Assembly (NCBI GenBank): GCA_014529385.2
Contig: CM043954.1
Location: 93,359,247-93,423,246, forward strand
Length of the DNA stretch: 64,000 bases
Direction of reading: 5' to 3'
From: Adiantum capillus-veneris
Lineage: Eukaryota > Streptophyta > Polypodiopsida > Polypodiales > Pteridaceae
Each line of letters starts with the position of its first letter. Within the stretch, counting starts at the first letter, position 1. Positions 22,261 through 33,491 of this stretch are shown here, one piece after another. The position numbers were made by a program, and so were the translations under genes. Under the pieces are notes generated by a model. The model worked only from the letters and a program-made list of their open reading frames with translations, searched no databases and had not been told where the DNA came from.

Positions 22261-23156
22261 TGGAGTGTTAAAGAGAGGCATTAACTTAATTTAATTCAAC
22301 TCACTTTGTTGAGTGAGTATTGCAAAAGAAAACAAGTGATAAAATCACAAGGCCCGCCATAAAATGGAACTACTAAGTAAAATGCATAATTGGGGGCAAA
22401 GAAAGCTTGTATCTTCATTTATGTCGGCTTTGCATTTAAATATAAAATTAAGAGATTGTTTTGGCAAGCTCTTAGCTCATCTAGTATGTGTTATGTGTTG
22501 TGGAAATAATTGTTCGTATAAACATTCATTAAGTCCTTGAATGGCCAATCTATATCTTCTTAGCAACATCCATCAAGTCTCGGAATCCCCATTGCCCAAT
22601 CTAGCCTTCACTTAGATATTTCATTGCAATAAAAACTTTGAAGTTAATGTCCTCATACCAAAGCCAATTTGGACGCGTTTGCTATGTTACAAGAGATTGC
22701 CATTGGTTTGTGATTTTGTAGGAACTAAATTTGTGTAACTATAGAATTTTTAACCTTGTCTTGCAAGTGAGAAATCTCCTAATTGATGCATAAGCTCCCA
22801 TCTTTCCACTTGGGATAGAATCTCTCGTGGTTTTCATTAACTCTAAGGTTGTTGGTGGACCCCGGCTAGATTATCCTTCCAGTCATGACTCTACACATGG
22901 GGGGCTATGTGCATTTATGCATGCAAAATCATTATAGGTAAACTCTCGGCTTCGTCCGAATTATTAGGCTTGCCACTCCCATCATCCTTGAGTAGGGCTT
23001 GTTGTGATGCCATTCAAGGTCAGTGGTCTTGAGGGCAGTCATACTCTTAAAAGTTTGGTATACATTGCAGAGAACATAAGGACTGCCATTATGGTACTTG
23101 CAATTTCCTCTATTGCAGTGTAACCACCTTGTTCAGTGGACAAAGGACAAGGATAT
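22261..23156. other. Spacer, no gene seen
   Basis: Mixed AT-rich DNA without recognisable protein motifs on either strand and without tandem structure. Confidence 0.35.
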
Positions 23157-23237
23157 CAAAAAATACATAGAAGGTAGTACCAACTGAAAAAATAAGGCGA
23201 ATCACTTCACAAAACCCCTCTTTGCCCAATTAGACAA

Positions 23238-23256
<19 letters not shown>
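23157..23256 (+). pseudogene. Possible Ty1/copia RNase H C-terminal remnant
   Basis: Plus-strand translation reads 'KDIKKYIEGSTN', a stop, then 'KNKANHFTKPLFAQLDNIL'. It resembles the copia RNase H ending 'i..G.i.l.y..T..Q.AD.FTKPL....F..l', especially 'FTKPL'. Only about 33 residues are visible and a CT array (23241-23273) follows, so this is weak evidence. Confidence 0.35.
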
Positions 23257-23278
<22 letters not shown>

Positions 23279-23504
23279 AAATAGCCACATAACAAATAGT
23301 TGCTTCACTAGCAGTGAAGGCTCGAAAAAAGGCAAGTCACTTTATCCAAATTAAAATATGACTGCCTCAAATTTTAGCAAGAAGTTTTAGAAATCGCCAA
23401 TTTGAGGATTTTTATTAGAAAAGTTCAAGCTTTTGTAAAGCTTTCCTTCTCAAATATCTCATAAAGAGATTAAAAGGATCAAAACCCGGCTTCATAAAGT
23501 TATT

Positions 23505-23946
23505 TTGGGAAAATTATCAAAATACCCCTCTAATTTGTGGATATTTCCAAACAACCCCTCAAATTGCCAAAATAGCCTTGTTTCTTCAAGATTTTCTAAT
23601 CTATATTCCTTTTTGACAATTGAGGTCCATTTTTTTGAGTGCTTCGCATGTAATTTATCACAATTACCTCACAAAAAAGGGCAATTATGTTAAACATTAA
23701 TGAAGTAGATTGTTTCCAAAGTCTACATAACCAACCCAAATTCTACTTTTAAAATCCTGTATTGATAAACAATCCATCTTCTTACGAAAAGCTACAAATT
23801 ATTTCATCTTTGAAGAAATGTAATCTCAAAACCAAGGGTATTTTGGGAATTTTGGAAAATTTGAAGGGCATTTTGGGAACTTACGACAACACATCGGAAA
23901 TTTGGGAATTTTAAAATTTTGAGGGGTATTTTGGTAATTTTCCCAA
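23505..23946. mobile_element. Intact 442-bp MITE with 26-bp TIRs and TTATT target duplication
   Basis: The termini at 23505-23530 and 23921-23946 are inverted copies with a single mismatch (outer part TTGGGAAAATTA). The direct repeat TTATT flanks both ends (23500-23504 and 23947-23951). Subterminal 'attttggga' motifs repeat inside. It encodes nothing, as expected of a MITE mobilised by a DNA transposase in trans. The 5-bp target duplication and TIR do not let me name the superfamily. A related copy is at 58275-58675. Confidence 0.85.
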
Positions 23947-24525
23947 TTATTTATCAAAACATTGGTGAATTCTTATAAGAGACATGAAATAGCCATCTAT
24001 TCCCCGATGTGCATTGAAGGTCTCTACTCTATATTCAAAGTGTACTAGTACTTGATTGGTGGCAGTTACATGCTTGTCGAGGTTGCTCTGCAACTTCATT
24101 ACGTAGTATTTGTGTCGAGGGCGATCAGGTCTCCAAGTTTCATGTCACAAAGATTTGGGTGAATTAAAGTCCTCATTGTGCCTGCTGTTTTCTCAGAAAC
24201 TCTCATGTACTGCCGACCGTGATGTGCTACCACCCCGAGTTTTTTGACAAAGGACACGGGAAGATCCGCATGTAGAGTTTGAACCTCGTTGTGGAATGCC
24301 TTTAACCTTTGTCTTCACTTGAATGTGTTCATGCTTGGGGTAGTTATTAGAACCCTTGCCATCACATATGAATACGAGAGGCATAAATTAATAGTTCTCC
24401 ACAGAATGAGCGTTTGAGTTGCTACTGCGTCTCCATGCTCTACTGGCCAATAGTAGGCTGAAAAACGAACATGTTCCTCACTCTGCAAAACCAATGGGAC
24501 TTCCAGGCTCTGAGAGGAGAGTTTT

Positions 24526-24529
<4 letters not shown>

Positions 24530-24583
<54 letters not shown>
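24530..24583. repeat. (GA)n microsatellite, about 54 bp
   Basis: Uninterrupted GA dinucleotides. The Leu/Ser-rich or Arg/Glu-rich frames that cross it are translations of the repeat. Confidence 0.95.
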
Positions 24584-24586
<3 letters not shown>

Positions 24587-27500
24587 AGAGTGCATCAATA
24601 CTTTTCAAATTTATTTGTTGTCTTTGCAATGCGTAATTTTTCTCTCATTTAGCAAATGAAGCTGTATTTTTTTAAAACCAAGTTGTTCTTTTTCACTAGC
24701 AAAAAGTGGAGGCATTAATATGGCACCACCCCTTTGCGGCCAAAAATATGATGAAAAAGCACTTACTAGAGACCATTTGCTTCCCTCATAATGCTACACC
24801 CTTATTTTAGAGCAACTTGGTTTGAAAATCGTTCCCATAAAATCTGAATGCACTTAACGTTTTATCATTAATAAAATATCATCAGAAATTTCCTTGCTCA
24901 GTCTAGTGTGAGTCTACTGTGCAAGCACACTATTTTGTATGATGCTTGAAACCAAGTCAAGACTTAGATATGACCATCATTGCAAGATCTCCCTGTTGCA
25001 CTTAAAGAGCCACAAAGAATATATTTTTTAGAACAAAATCATAAGACCATACCACTATTTCGTATGTAACTAAATACAAAGATAATTTGCACAGAGCCAC
25101 ACCAAAAACTCAAGATAACAGCATCCAACCGAGGGCTGCAACAATATATGAACATATAATGATTTTTAACAGTAAATTCTCGATTAAGAGAATGAAAAAT
25201 GTCAGGGTTACATACTTTCACCATTAAGAACATGCCAACAACAATGTAACAAGGCATGCAGTGACACCTATGCATTTGTGCAGTCACCTAAACCAAGAAG
25301 GGGCAAGAAGGGGAGATAGAGAGAAAGAGGGAGATGTTGCCACGCATAGCCACCCTTGCGCCACTCCAAGTCCAGCACCCTGCATGCCCATTGCTTCCTG
25401 CTGCAACTGTTCCCTCTATTCACCTTCATTGGATTTGCAACACAGGTGCTACTCAGTGTGGATGTTGCAGAGAGCAACAACTCATGCCAGTAAAACATTG
25501 GAAACATGTAGTTAGGGGGCGATCAAAGATGGATTTCAATTAATACATTACGTGAGAACATCAAGGCCAGATCTGTCGTCCATGTTGCTCACCTATGATA
25601 TGAACAAATGGACACACTACAAGCTCCGAGTAACATTCCTGCATTAATTGCTCATTGTTGAATCCAGTTCCAGCTACTAGAATTATGAATTGGAGAGATG
25701 GATGGAGTTGGAGTGCCAAACCCTGCATGAAAGAAAATGGAATTGAGTTCTACTCACACACACACACACACACTGCCGACAAGTAATAACATCTTCACCT
25801 CCAAAAGCTGCCCTGTTTAGTATACACACATACACGCACCTTTGGCTGTAGGCCCGCAAATGCCGCTGCGAGGACTCCACCCTACACAAATAGAAGCTGT
25901 TGTATTAGACACGCACAACGTGAGACAACTTGTCACCTCCATCACACCACCCGGATCATGCATTAATGTCACCAAAAAGTAAATGATCTTCGTAGAGAAG
26001 AAAATTAAACCTGGGAAAACCCCATCAACCCATCAAAGGGGCCATGCTCTAGCATATAGTTGGAGATGGTCTCCTTGCATTCCTCCAAATTGGAGAACTC
26101 ACTATAGTTTTGGAGAAGAACACCATAGGCTCATTATAATGAATGATAGCAATAAGCTCCTCCAAACAATTGATGTCTCTGCAAAACATAATCTTGGGCT
26201 CTGGCTAGCTTGTAATTTTTCACAGGAGCAAGTGATGAGCGTGGCTAACATACCTTGTTAAACTGAAACCATTCAAAATAGGGTCTGGGGAAAATAAATC
26301 CCAAGAGTCACCTTTTCATTTTGAAATATGAGAAGTTCTTTTATCCACCTTTTTATTTTGAGAATTTGCTTCACTCCTTGAAATTTGAGGTAATGGACTA
26401 AAGTTGTCATTTTTTATTTTTGTTAGTTAAAACTTTATGGAAGAAATTTATCATTTAGGGCTTTAACCTTTAAAGATTTTTATTTTTATTTTTAGAGATT
26501 TTAAAGCTAAGTTTAGAACTTAAAGATGTAGAACTTTCAAAGTAAGGTCTCCATTGATCCAGTGAGGACCTAGAGTTTTTTTTTTATTAGAAGGTAAAAC
26601 TTTGAATTAAAGAAAGTGAAAATGTTACATGGATCCACAAGTAGGGGGAGGGTCACCCCGAGACACTAGAGTTTTAGGACTTAGAACTTTAAAGCTTTTA
26701 AAGTGGGATTTACAACTTGCGGATCTACAATTTTAAATTTGTAAAAAGAGCTCTAGAGCTTAAAAATATAAATTTTTAAAAGTGGGGTGTAGAACATAGG
26801 GATCTAAAGCTTAGGGTGTAGAGCTTAAGGGTGCTTTTTTAATTCAATTTTATGTGCTTATGTTTTTGAGATGTAGTGATTTTAAAGTGGGATCTAGCCT
26901 CCGATCAAAGCGTAAAATTGACGCCTATTTTTTTTTGTCAAGGCTATTTTGCCTATCAAAACAATCTCAAAATTGCCTGTCATTTTTTGTATTTATATCT
27001 TTAAGTTAACGTTATATATGGCAAATTATATAAGTTGATTGCATTACACAAAGCATATGAAAGGAGGCTTGAAAAATTGCATGTCAAAAAGAAATTTTTA
27101 TCATGCCTGGTCAGCCTTGTGATTTTATCACTTGTTTAATTAGGGCCCTTCGTAACATATAAGTGAGTCATGTAAGTCAGCCTAAGACATAGATGGTATG
27201 ATATTTTAATGCATAGTATTCTCAAAAGCGTTTATCTAAAATCAGTTTTGCAACCAATTTTTTTTTAATGTTATTCCACAAAAGTGAAACTTTTTCCCAA
27301 AAAGGACTATTTATATATTTTTTAAAGTTCCTGAGATATAAGAATATGCTTTGTTTAATGCATTGTGAATCTCACCTTGTTTGACTTTTGCACATAGATG
27401 ATATTTTAGTTGATAGTAGCTCTTAGCGATATATTCTTTTTTCCCAAACATACAATAGTGAGTGTATATATAGATTAAGAAACCAAAATTTCAATAAGAC

Positions 27501-27710
27501 TTAGGGTTAGGGAGCTTGTTGGGATGTGTCTGTAGCTTGCGAGGTGCAAGGGGCAGGGAGGCCAAAGCTTGGCTTACGGTAGGGTGGCATCGTCACGATT
27601 GGGTTGGTGGTGCGGGTGGGCATGGTGGCGTGTCTCTCGCGAGGATGGCTGGGTGCCCTTCGGATACAAGGCCCTGCAACCCCGGCTAGGTTTTGTCTGT
27701 AACATCTTTT

Positions 27711-27711
<1 letters not shown>
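24584..27711. other. Low-copy-looking spacer without supported gene
   Basis: No transposon motif is seen. It has a CA array at 25757-25772. From 26450 to 26860 there is an AT-rich stretch in which 'tagaactt', 'aaagctt' and 'aaagtggg' recur irregularly, like an old decayed tandem repeat. Short frames here have no supporting feature. Confidence 0.35.

Positions 27712-27763
<52 letters not shown>
27712..27763. repeat. Poly-C tract, 52 nt
   Basis: Fifty-two consecutive C residues. The frame at 27569-28117 that crosses it as poly-proline is not supported as a gene. Confidence 0.9.
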
Positions 27764-27765
<2 letters not shown>

Positions 27766-28339
27766 GCTTGGTGGAAGTCGCCCCTTCTTGCCTTGTGCAG
27801 AAATGATCATTAGTGCTGCTTACGTCCTGCTTAGGAGGCGGTGCCGCCTAAGGAGGGACTGGGGTTTAGTGACAGAGACCTCTCTCTTTGGCATCCTCAG
27901 GCGGTGTCGTCTTGGCTCTGGTGGGTGCTTGGCTCTTTCATTAAAACTCGATGTTTGTGGAAGGGAGTTTAGGTGTTGTGTGCTTTGGTTTGCCTATGTT
28001 CACCTATGCTTTAGCTCTATGGAGATTTTTCTTGGGACACGAAGCTTTTTGTGGCAGGGACGACTTCCTGGTGGCAGTGCCATGGCATCAAACAACAACT
28101 TAGTCACAAAAATCTAGATACATCAGCTGATAAAGAGCACCACCATGTATTCATATGTCATTCACAGTAAAGGAGAACAAAAGACAGGCTTGGGGTTGCC
28201 ACCAAGGAGAGATCCCTGCCATAGCACACTCCTTGACTGCCTAGCCATTATCAATTTAATTTTCTTTCTAATATTGTTGGTCGTAGATCCTGAGACATTA
28301 AGAATATGGTTGATGAGGCCTAATTTCTAGACCTATGGT

Positions 28340-28537
28340 TCACTTGCAGAACTGTTGGGTTTTGATGGAATCATTGGTCATTGGAGTCTTGATGGCGATA
28401 TCGATCGATGACTCTGGGTTCTCTTGAATCACATTTGACTGGCACTCAGTCTCTTTGATTATCTCAACTTGGTTCAGCTCACTATCACAAGCATATTCCA
28501 TTGGCTTATTTTGGAGCTCATAGGAGGCTTGGTATCC
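28340..28537 (-). other. Possible terminal exon of a host gene (66 codons including stop)
   Basis: The minus-strand frame reads 'GYQASYELQNKPMEYACDSE' and onward for 65 residues to a TGA at 28342-28340. Composition is protein-like and free of low-complexity sequence ('DIAIKTPMTNDSIKTQQFCK' at the end). Immediately upstream is GTGTCTCTAG followed by GGATACC, which fits a 3' splice site, and the frame is closed by that TAG, as at an intron boundary. The Ty3/gypsy element lies 18 bases upstream of this acceptor, so the exon could sit downstream of an intron hit by the insertion. No family is recognised and no upstream exon was found. Confidence 0.3.
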
Positions 28538-28555
28538 CTAGAGACACATCTCCAT

Positions 28556-28726
28556 CGTAAGAACTAGGGAAACTAGACTGAAGATCCTCCTCCCAACCTC
28601 CCATTATATAGGCAGCCTCCTAGCCCCTTGCCCTAAACGGATCCCCTGTCCACACTGTCTAACCCGACCCTTGGCCATAGTCCATGACCATCCTAGTTCT
28701 TAGGTTACAGGACCCTTGTCTTGACA
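28556..28726 (-). repeat. 3' LTR of the Ty3/gypsy element (171 bp)
   Basis: On the minus strand it begins TGTCAAGACAAGGGTCC and ends AGTTCTTACG, where the expected terminal CA has mutated to CG. It contains CTATATAATGG, a TATA-like core. It matches the LTR at 34340-34511. Confidence 0.92.
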
Positions 28727-28740
28727 TTACTCCCCCCTTA
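28727..28740 (-). promoter_or_regulatory. Polypurine tract of the Ty3/gypsy element
   Basis: Minus strand TAAGGGGGGAGTAA abuts the TG of the 3' LTR. It primes plus-strand DNA synthesis. A near-identical tract precedes the 3' LTR of the small element at 46845. Confidence 0.9.
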
Positions 28741-29010
28741 AAAAGAGTTTTCGTCCTCGAAAACAAAAGTGGGAAACTTCTTCTTAAGAACACTAATATT
28801 CTCCCAAGTGGCACCTTCTTCAGGTCGGTCTTTCCACTTGATTAAGGCTTGTTGTCGTACATGATGTCGTGTACGTAACTCATGATAATCCATAACACCT
28901 TCAGGTTCATTCGGTAAGATAGGAGGTTCAATGTAATCAACCAAAACCTGTTGGTCAATGACGTTGTTGTCCCCATGTAACCGCTTTCGTAGACGGCTTA
29001 CATGAAACAC
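28738..29010 (-). pseudogene. Integrase C-terminal, chromodomain-like tail
   Basis: The peptide starts 'MFHVSRLRKRL' (the 'FHVSqLrk' block after integrase). It includes 'QALIKWKDRPEEGATWENIS' and 'KKKFPTFVFEDENSF'. This is the 'vLVKWk....eATWE....l...FP.F.fEDe' chromodomain-type ending of chromovirus integrases, thought to guide insertion to heterochromatin. The frame ends at the PPT. The same tail, frameshifted, is the only coding remnant left in the small element at 46615-46844. Confidence 0.85.
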
Positions 29011-29094
29011 CGGATGAATGCGAGAATGTGATGGTAATAATATTTTGTAGGCACGATCACTGACTCGCTTGAGTATTTTGAAAGGCCCACAATA

Positions 29095-29486
29095 TCAGGG
29101 AGATAATTTAGGTGTTGGTCCAGTTTTCAGACTTTCTGAATGTTCTGGCACACGTAAAAATACTTCCTCCCCTTCTTCGAAGGTAACTTGTCGACGTTTC
29201 TCATCAGCGTATTTCTTATACCAATCCTGTGCTTGCCGGACATTCTGACGAGCAAGTTTCAGCATATCCATGTGGTCTTGGAGAAAATCCTTAACCTGTT
29301 GGAGTTTTTCGGTTGCCAACCCCACCGTAACTGGTGACCTAGGTTGAAACCTGTACATGAGCATGAAAGGACTAAAATCTGTTGTGACATGCTTAGAACT
29401 CTTGTAGGAAAACTCGAGAATAGGTAAGTATTCTTCCCATCTAACTGTTTTTTGCTGACGTATGCTTTTAGCATATTCTCTAGCAC
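29095..29486 (-). pseudogene. Integrase, region after the catalytic core
   Basis: Overlapping frames give 'LMYRFQPRSPVTVGLATEKL' (counterpart of 'yGf.PrtP.dl'), 'LARQNVRQAQDWYKKYADEK' and 'RRQVTFEEGEEVFLRVPEH' (counterpart of 'F..GD.VlLr'). These connect the integrase core to the chromodomain tail. A stop and a frameshift separate them from both neighbours. Confidence 0.85.
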
Positions 29487-29576
29487 CTAGTTAACCCGTT
29501 CCATTTGACCATCCGTTTCTAGATGATCAGCTGTACTGAGGTTGAGTTGTGTACCCAATCGTTTAAATACAGCTCT

Positions 29577-30119
29577 CTAAAAGTGGCTGTTAAACTTGAG
29601 ATCACGGTCACTAACAATGTTACTTGGCAACCCATACAATTTGTATAGATTTTTCACAAATAACTTGGCTAGTTTCGATGTCTTAACCGTTGATTTGGTC
29701 GGAATAAGCTTGCATAGTTTAGTCAACTTGTCTGCGACCACCCATACTGAGTCATGACCTCGTATAGTGGTTGGTAAACCTACAATGAAATCCATAGAGA
29801 TACTTTCCCATTTTCCATTGGGAATTTTCAAAGGATGTAAGAGTCCTCCTGCTTTTAGGCACTCTGTCTTGTTAACTTGACATTTTTGGCAATGCAAGAC
29901 ATAAGCTTGAACAAAGCCATGTAGACCTGGCCAGTAAAACTGTTGTCGTACGAGAAAGTAAGTTTTTCGAATCCCCGGGTGCCCTGCACTTGGACTATCA
30001 TGACATTCATAAAGAATTTGGCGCCGAATGTCTATGTCCGTCGATACACAAACTCTCCCCTTGTGGAGTAGGTACCCATTGTCGGTGGGTAAAATGCTTC
30101 CATCGCTGTAGTTCATCAC
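29577..30119 (-). pseudogene. Ty3/gypsy integrase: zinc-binding domain and catalytic core
   Basis: The HHCC zinc domain is visible as 'YECHDSPSAGHPGIRKTY' followed by 'HCQKCQVNK'. The core has 'WESISMDFIVGLP' (first catalytic Asp) and 'LPSNIVSDRDLKFNSHF' (second Asp). The frame stops just after this, before the catalytic Glu. The enzyme would insert the cDNA copy into chromosomal DNA. It sits downstream of RNase H, as in all Ty3/gypsy elements. Confidence 0.92.
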
Positions 30120-30262
30120 TTGATAAAGGAGAACTAGGTGTGGAGGTTAACTGTACACTACCTACATTGGAGTGAGAAGGATCCCTCTTTTGAACATGGC
30201 TCCACACTTTGGAATATGCTTCATCCTGCTCATATTTGCCCTTGAGAGAATCTAAAAATTTA

Positions 30263-30680
30263 CTACGAAGTTCTGTGAACAAGAGCGAATTGATCTCTGG
30301 CATTCGACTTAGAGCGTCTGCCACTACATTGTATCAGCCCTTTGCGATACCTTAATTTGGCATCATATTCCTGAAGGATCTCGGTCCACCTGGCTTTTCG
30401 ACGCTTTAAATCTGTTTGTTGTGTAAACCATTTGATGCTTTCATGGTCAAACACAATCTCGAACTGAGCACCACACAGATAGTGACACCATGTCTTTAAG
30501 GCAGACACTATTGTGCACATAGAGTTCGCGTTCGTAAGCAAAATAGTTATGCCGAGCTGCATCAAGCTTCTTACTTTCAAATGCAATCGGTCGCCCGTCT
30601 TCTAACAGGACTGCTCCAATAGCGCGATCACTGGCATCCGTTTCCAAAACGAATGGTTTCAAAGGATCTACAATAGCCAT
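30263..30680 (-). pseudogene. Ty3/gypsy RNase H
   Basis: 'PFVLETDASDRAIGAVLLED' holds the first catalytic Asp, 'RPIAFESKKLDAARHNYFAY' and 'ERELY' the catalytic Glu, and 'FEIVFDHESIKWFTQQTDLK' the later Asp block. A frameshift near 30530 splits it into two overlapping frames. It would degrade the RNA strand during cDNA synthesis. Tail residues 'RYRKGLIQCSGRRSKSNAR' correspond to the usual 'y.pG..N.vADALSR', which is itself read in another frame at 30290-30324 ('MADALSRMPE'). Confidence 0.9.
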
Positions 30681-30753
30681 TATAGGAGCTGTAGCTAATG
30701 CATCTTTGAGTGTTTCGAAACTGTGCTGTTGAGCGGAACCCCACTGAAAAGCT

Positions 30754-31521
30754 TTACCTTTCCCTTTTAGTTGATCTGTTCATAGGAACAACAATGTGAG
30801 CATAGTTTTTAACGAACCTTCGGTAAAAACCTGCAAAGCCTAAAAAGATCTGCAATTCTTTCAGATTTTTAGGAGGTGGCCATTTTCGGATGGTATCCAC
30901 TTTGGATTGATCCATGTATAGGCCATTAGCTAAAATAAAATGCCCTAAATAATGAATTTCATCCTTGAGAAAATCACATTTAGATTCCTTGGCATATAAC
31001 TTGTTTGTGCATAACAACTCAAATACTTTTCTGAGATGTTGTAAGTGTTCTTCTTCAGAAGCACTATAAACTAGAATATCATCGAGGAAAACATTGACAA
31101 ATTTGCCTAAATATGGGTTCAAGACACTATCCATAAGTGTCATGAATGTTGCGTGCGCATTGGTTAACCCAAAGGGCATCACCAAAAACTCGTAGTGTCC
31201 AAACCTTGTTCAGAATGCAGTCTTAGGTATATCGGCAAGCCGAATACGGACTTGGTGATATCCTGACCGCAAGTCGATTTTCGTAAAAATGCGAGCATGA
31301 GTTAGCTTATCAAATAACTCATCTACTCTTGACAATGGGTATTTTTTCTTAATTGTAACCACATTTAAGCCCCGGTAGTCTACGCACATGCGCATACTAC
31401 CGTCGTTTTTCTTCACTAAAAGGATAAGCGAAGCCCATGGTGAATAACTGGGTTGTATAAACCCTCTGCTAAGGTAGTCAGCAAGCTGACATTCCACCTC
31501 AACAGCCTCTGAGTAACTCAT
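30754..31521 (-). pseudogene. Ty3/gypsy reverse transcriptase
   Basis: The first half (31210-31521) contains '[20 protein letters not shown]', '[20 protein letters not shown]', 'RVDELFDKL' and '[15 protein letters not shown]' (first catalytic Asp). After a short frame break the second half (30754-31185) has 'MPFGLTNAHATF', 'VNVFLDDILVYSASEEEHLQ' (F-L-D-D in place of the usual Y-x-D-D) and 'LKELQIFLGFAGFYRRFVKN'. The full palm and thumb connection is recognisable. The break near 31190-31205 falls between 'KTAF' and the PFGLTNA block. Confidence 0.95.
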
Positions 31522-31825
31522 ACGGTAAGGTGGTTTACTAAAACAGGTTTACAGCCTGCAGTCACGTCAATGCCATGTTGTACTGAGCGTGTCGGCAGTA
31601 AACCTGATGGCAAATCATTAGGAAAAACATCTTGAAATTCCTTTAATAATTTTTGTAATATTAGCACCGTTTGCTTGTGTAGAATTAGCAATTGGTGGAA
31701 TAGAGGAGAGAGAAGCATGCGGCGTTGAGGAATGTTCAACAAACTCAATGTTAGAAAGAAAATGAGACAGTGAGTAACACAAGAAAACCTGTTCTATTTC
31801 ATTATAAAAAACGAGCTGCATAAGC

Positions 31826-32371
31826 TCAACAGTACAAATCAATGTGGTGATAAGGTATATCCTTTTCTCCTGACAACAACACATGTGTGCCATGAGAATC
31901 AGACATCAAGCTGTTGTGCTCATAGCTACGCTTCAGTGATGGTCCTAGGCTATGCAACCATTCCCTACCAAGAACCACATCGGCCCTTTCCATGTTCATA
32001 ACCTGAAAATCCAAACAAGTAGAGTACCCTTGTACTTCCAATGGAACAGCTCGGCATTGAGTATCCCATATTTTAGTATCATGTCCATTCATCATTGCTA
32101 CCTTGTAGCGGTGGGTACTCAGAGTTTGAGGCAGTTTGAGCTTTTTCGCCAATCCATAATTGATGAAATTGTGAGTAGCACCATCATCGACCAAGATGTG
32201 CACCTTGTGCCCTTGCAGATATCCGTGCATACGTACTAACTCATGTGGTCCAAAGGTTTGTTGCCACATGGAAGCTGTGAGACAGCATGCATGCACCACC
32301 TCAGTGTGTGTTACTTCCACTGTGGAGAGTTTTGAGGAAGACTCAAGAGACAGTAGTTGCACCGTGTGCAC
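31826..32371 (-). pseudogene. Ty3/gypsy aspartic protease region
   Basis: The 181-residue open stretch contains 'GHKVHILVDDGATHNFINYG' near residue 55. It matches the active-site pattern (hydrophobic)-V-D-[ST]-G-A-[ST]-H-N-F-I, but the serine/threonine is replaced by Asp. Later 'ERADVVLGREWLHSLGP' is the 'D.iLG..WL..lgp' block. It lies between the gag zinc knuckle and RT. The altered active site suggests loss of function. Confidence 0.88.
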
Positions 32372-32399
32372 TGCTTTCTCCTTCCCTTGAGCAGCAGAT

Positions 32400-33491
32400 T
32401 TCCCCTTGGGACAATCCTTTTTGCCATGGCCTCTTCCTAAACATTGAAAACATAGCTTCCCTTTCTTGGCTTTATCAAAATCCTCAGGAGAGAGAGGACC
32501 CCTGGACCCCTTGGGTTTTTAAAGATGCATCTGAATTAGCAACTAGAAATTTTCTTTTATTGTGCCCGTACTGAGTGCGTGTATTACCATGTATACTAGT
32601 AGGCACGTTACTATTATGTGTTTTCTTATCACCAGGGTCATCATGAATATGTGCTTTCACTATGGCTTCCTCAAGTGTTTTAGGGTCTTGGGTATTGACA
32701 TACTTCTTAAGATCTGGAGTCAGACCTCATATGAACCCGCGTACTTGTTGAAAGGTATCCAAGCCTTCCAACTTGAGGATAACGTCCCAATAGTGATAGA
32801 TATATTCAAGGAGTGATGGGTATTGGCGCATGGAACATGTGTCCCAAGTGGTCCAATTCCGATCGGCCTCGTTTGTAGGCAAAAATTCCTTGCTAAACAT
32901 TGCTTCAAAGCCTGCCCAACTCTATGGTATGATATTCTTCTCCTTGAAAGACATCCACCATTTATAGGCCTTGCCTTCCAGAGTTAAGCTTGTTTGCAGA
33001 GCTCTGACTGCATCCGCAGTACACCGTAAGGCGTGAATTCCATCCCATTTACTGAGAAAGATGTTCACTGCATCCTTATTGCGGTCTCGGTCTTCGCCCT
33101 CAAAAATTGGTGGTTTAAAGTTCTTTAACAAGCCATACACCTCTTTGGCAGTGAGAGTATGCAGTGTTTCATTAATTGGGCCTTGCCCTTGTGTTCCAAC
33201 GTGCTCATGCATGTGGGTGTCAGCAGGACTCTTAGACTGTTGTTGCATTAATTGAATGACTAATGTGGAAAGTTTAGTAACATTTTCATTTAAAGCTTTA
33301 AAATTTTCATCCATGACCATCATGCATGTCTGAAGTGCACGAAATTCTTGAATATCGAGCAATTCATAAGTATCTTCTCCTGCCGTAGCGTCGCAGGTAC
33401 TCTCCTTGAGAGGATCCGGCCGCGAGGCGTCATTGGTAGGATCAGGAGTACTTTGCTCAAAATCGAATGTCATGTTGATATCTGAATCCAT
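32400..33491 (-). pseudogene. Ty3/gypsy gag with CCHC zinc knuckle
   Basis: Starts at the first Met (33491) with an acidic N-terminus ('MDSDINMTFDFEQSTPDP'). It has a helix-rich region and then the capsid block 'FKPPIFEGEDRDRNKDAVNI' ... 'LEGKAYKWWMSFKEKN'. An in-frame stop follows at about 32922. Further capsid residues continue to 32720 in another frame. The knuckle CFQCLGRGHGKKDC (32411-32452) is a perfect C-x2-C-x4-H-x4-C. Gag forms the particle packaging element RNA. Confidence 0.88.

Noticed and set aside
24315-24629. Leu/Ser repeat peptide that could look like a signal or membrane sequence
   Set aside because: Direct translation of a (GA)n microsatellite.
27569-28117. 182-codon plus-strand frame with a poly-Pro segment
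   Set aside because: Created by the C52 run. The flanking residues have biased W/G/R composition and no motif.
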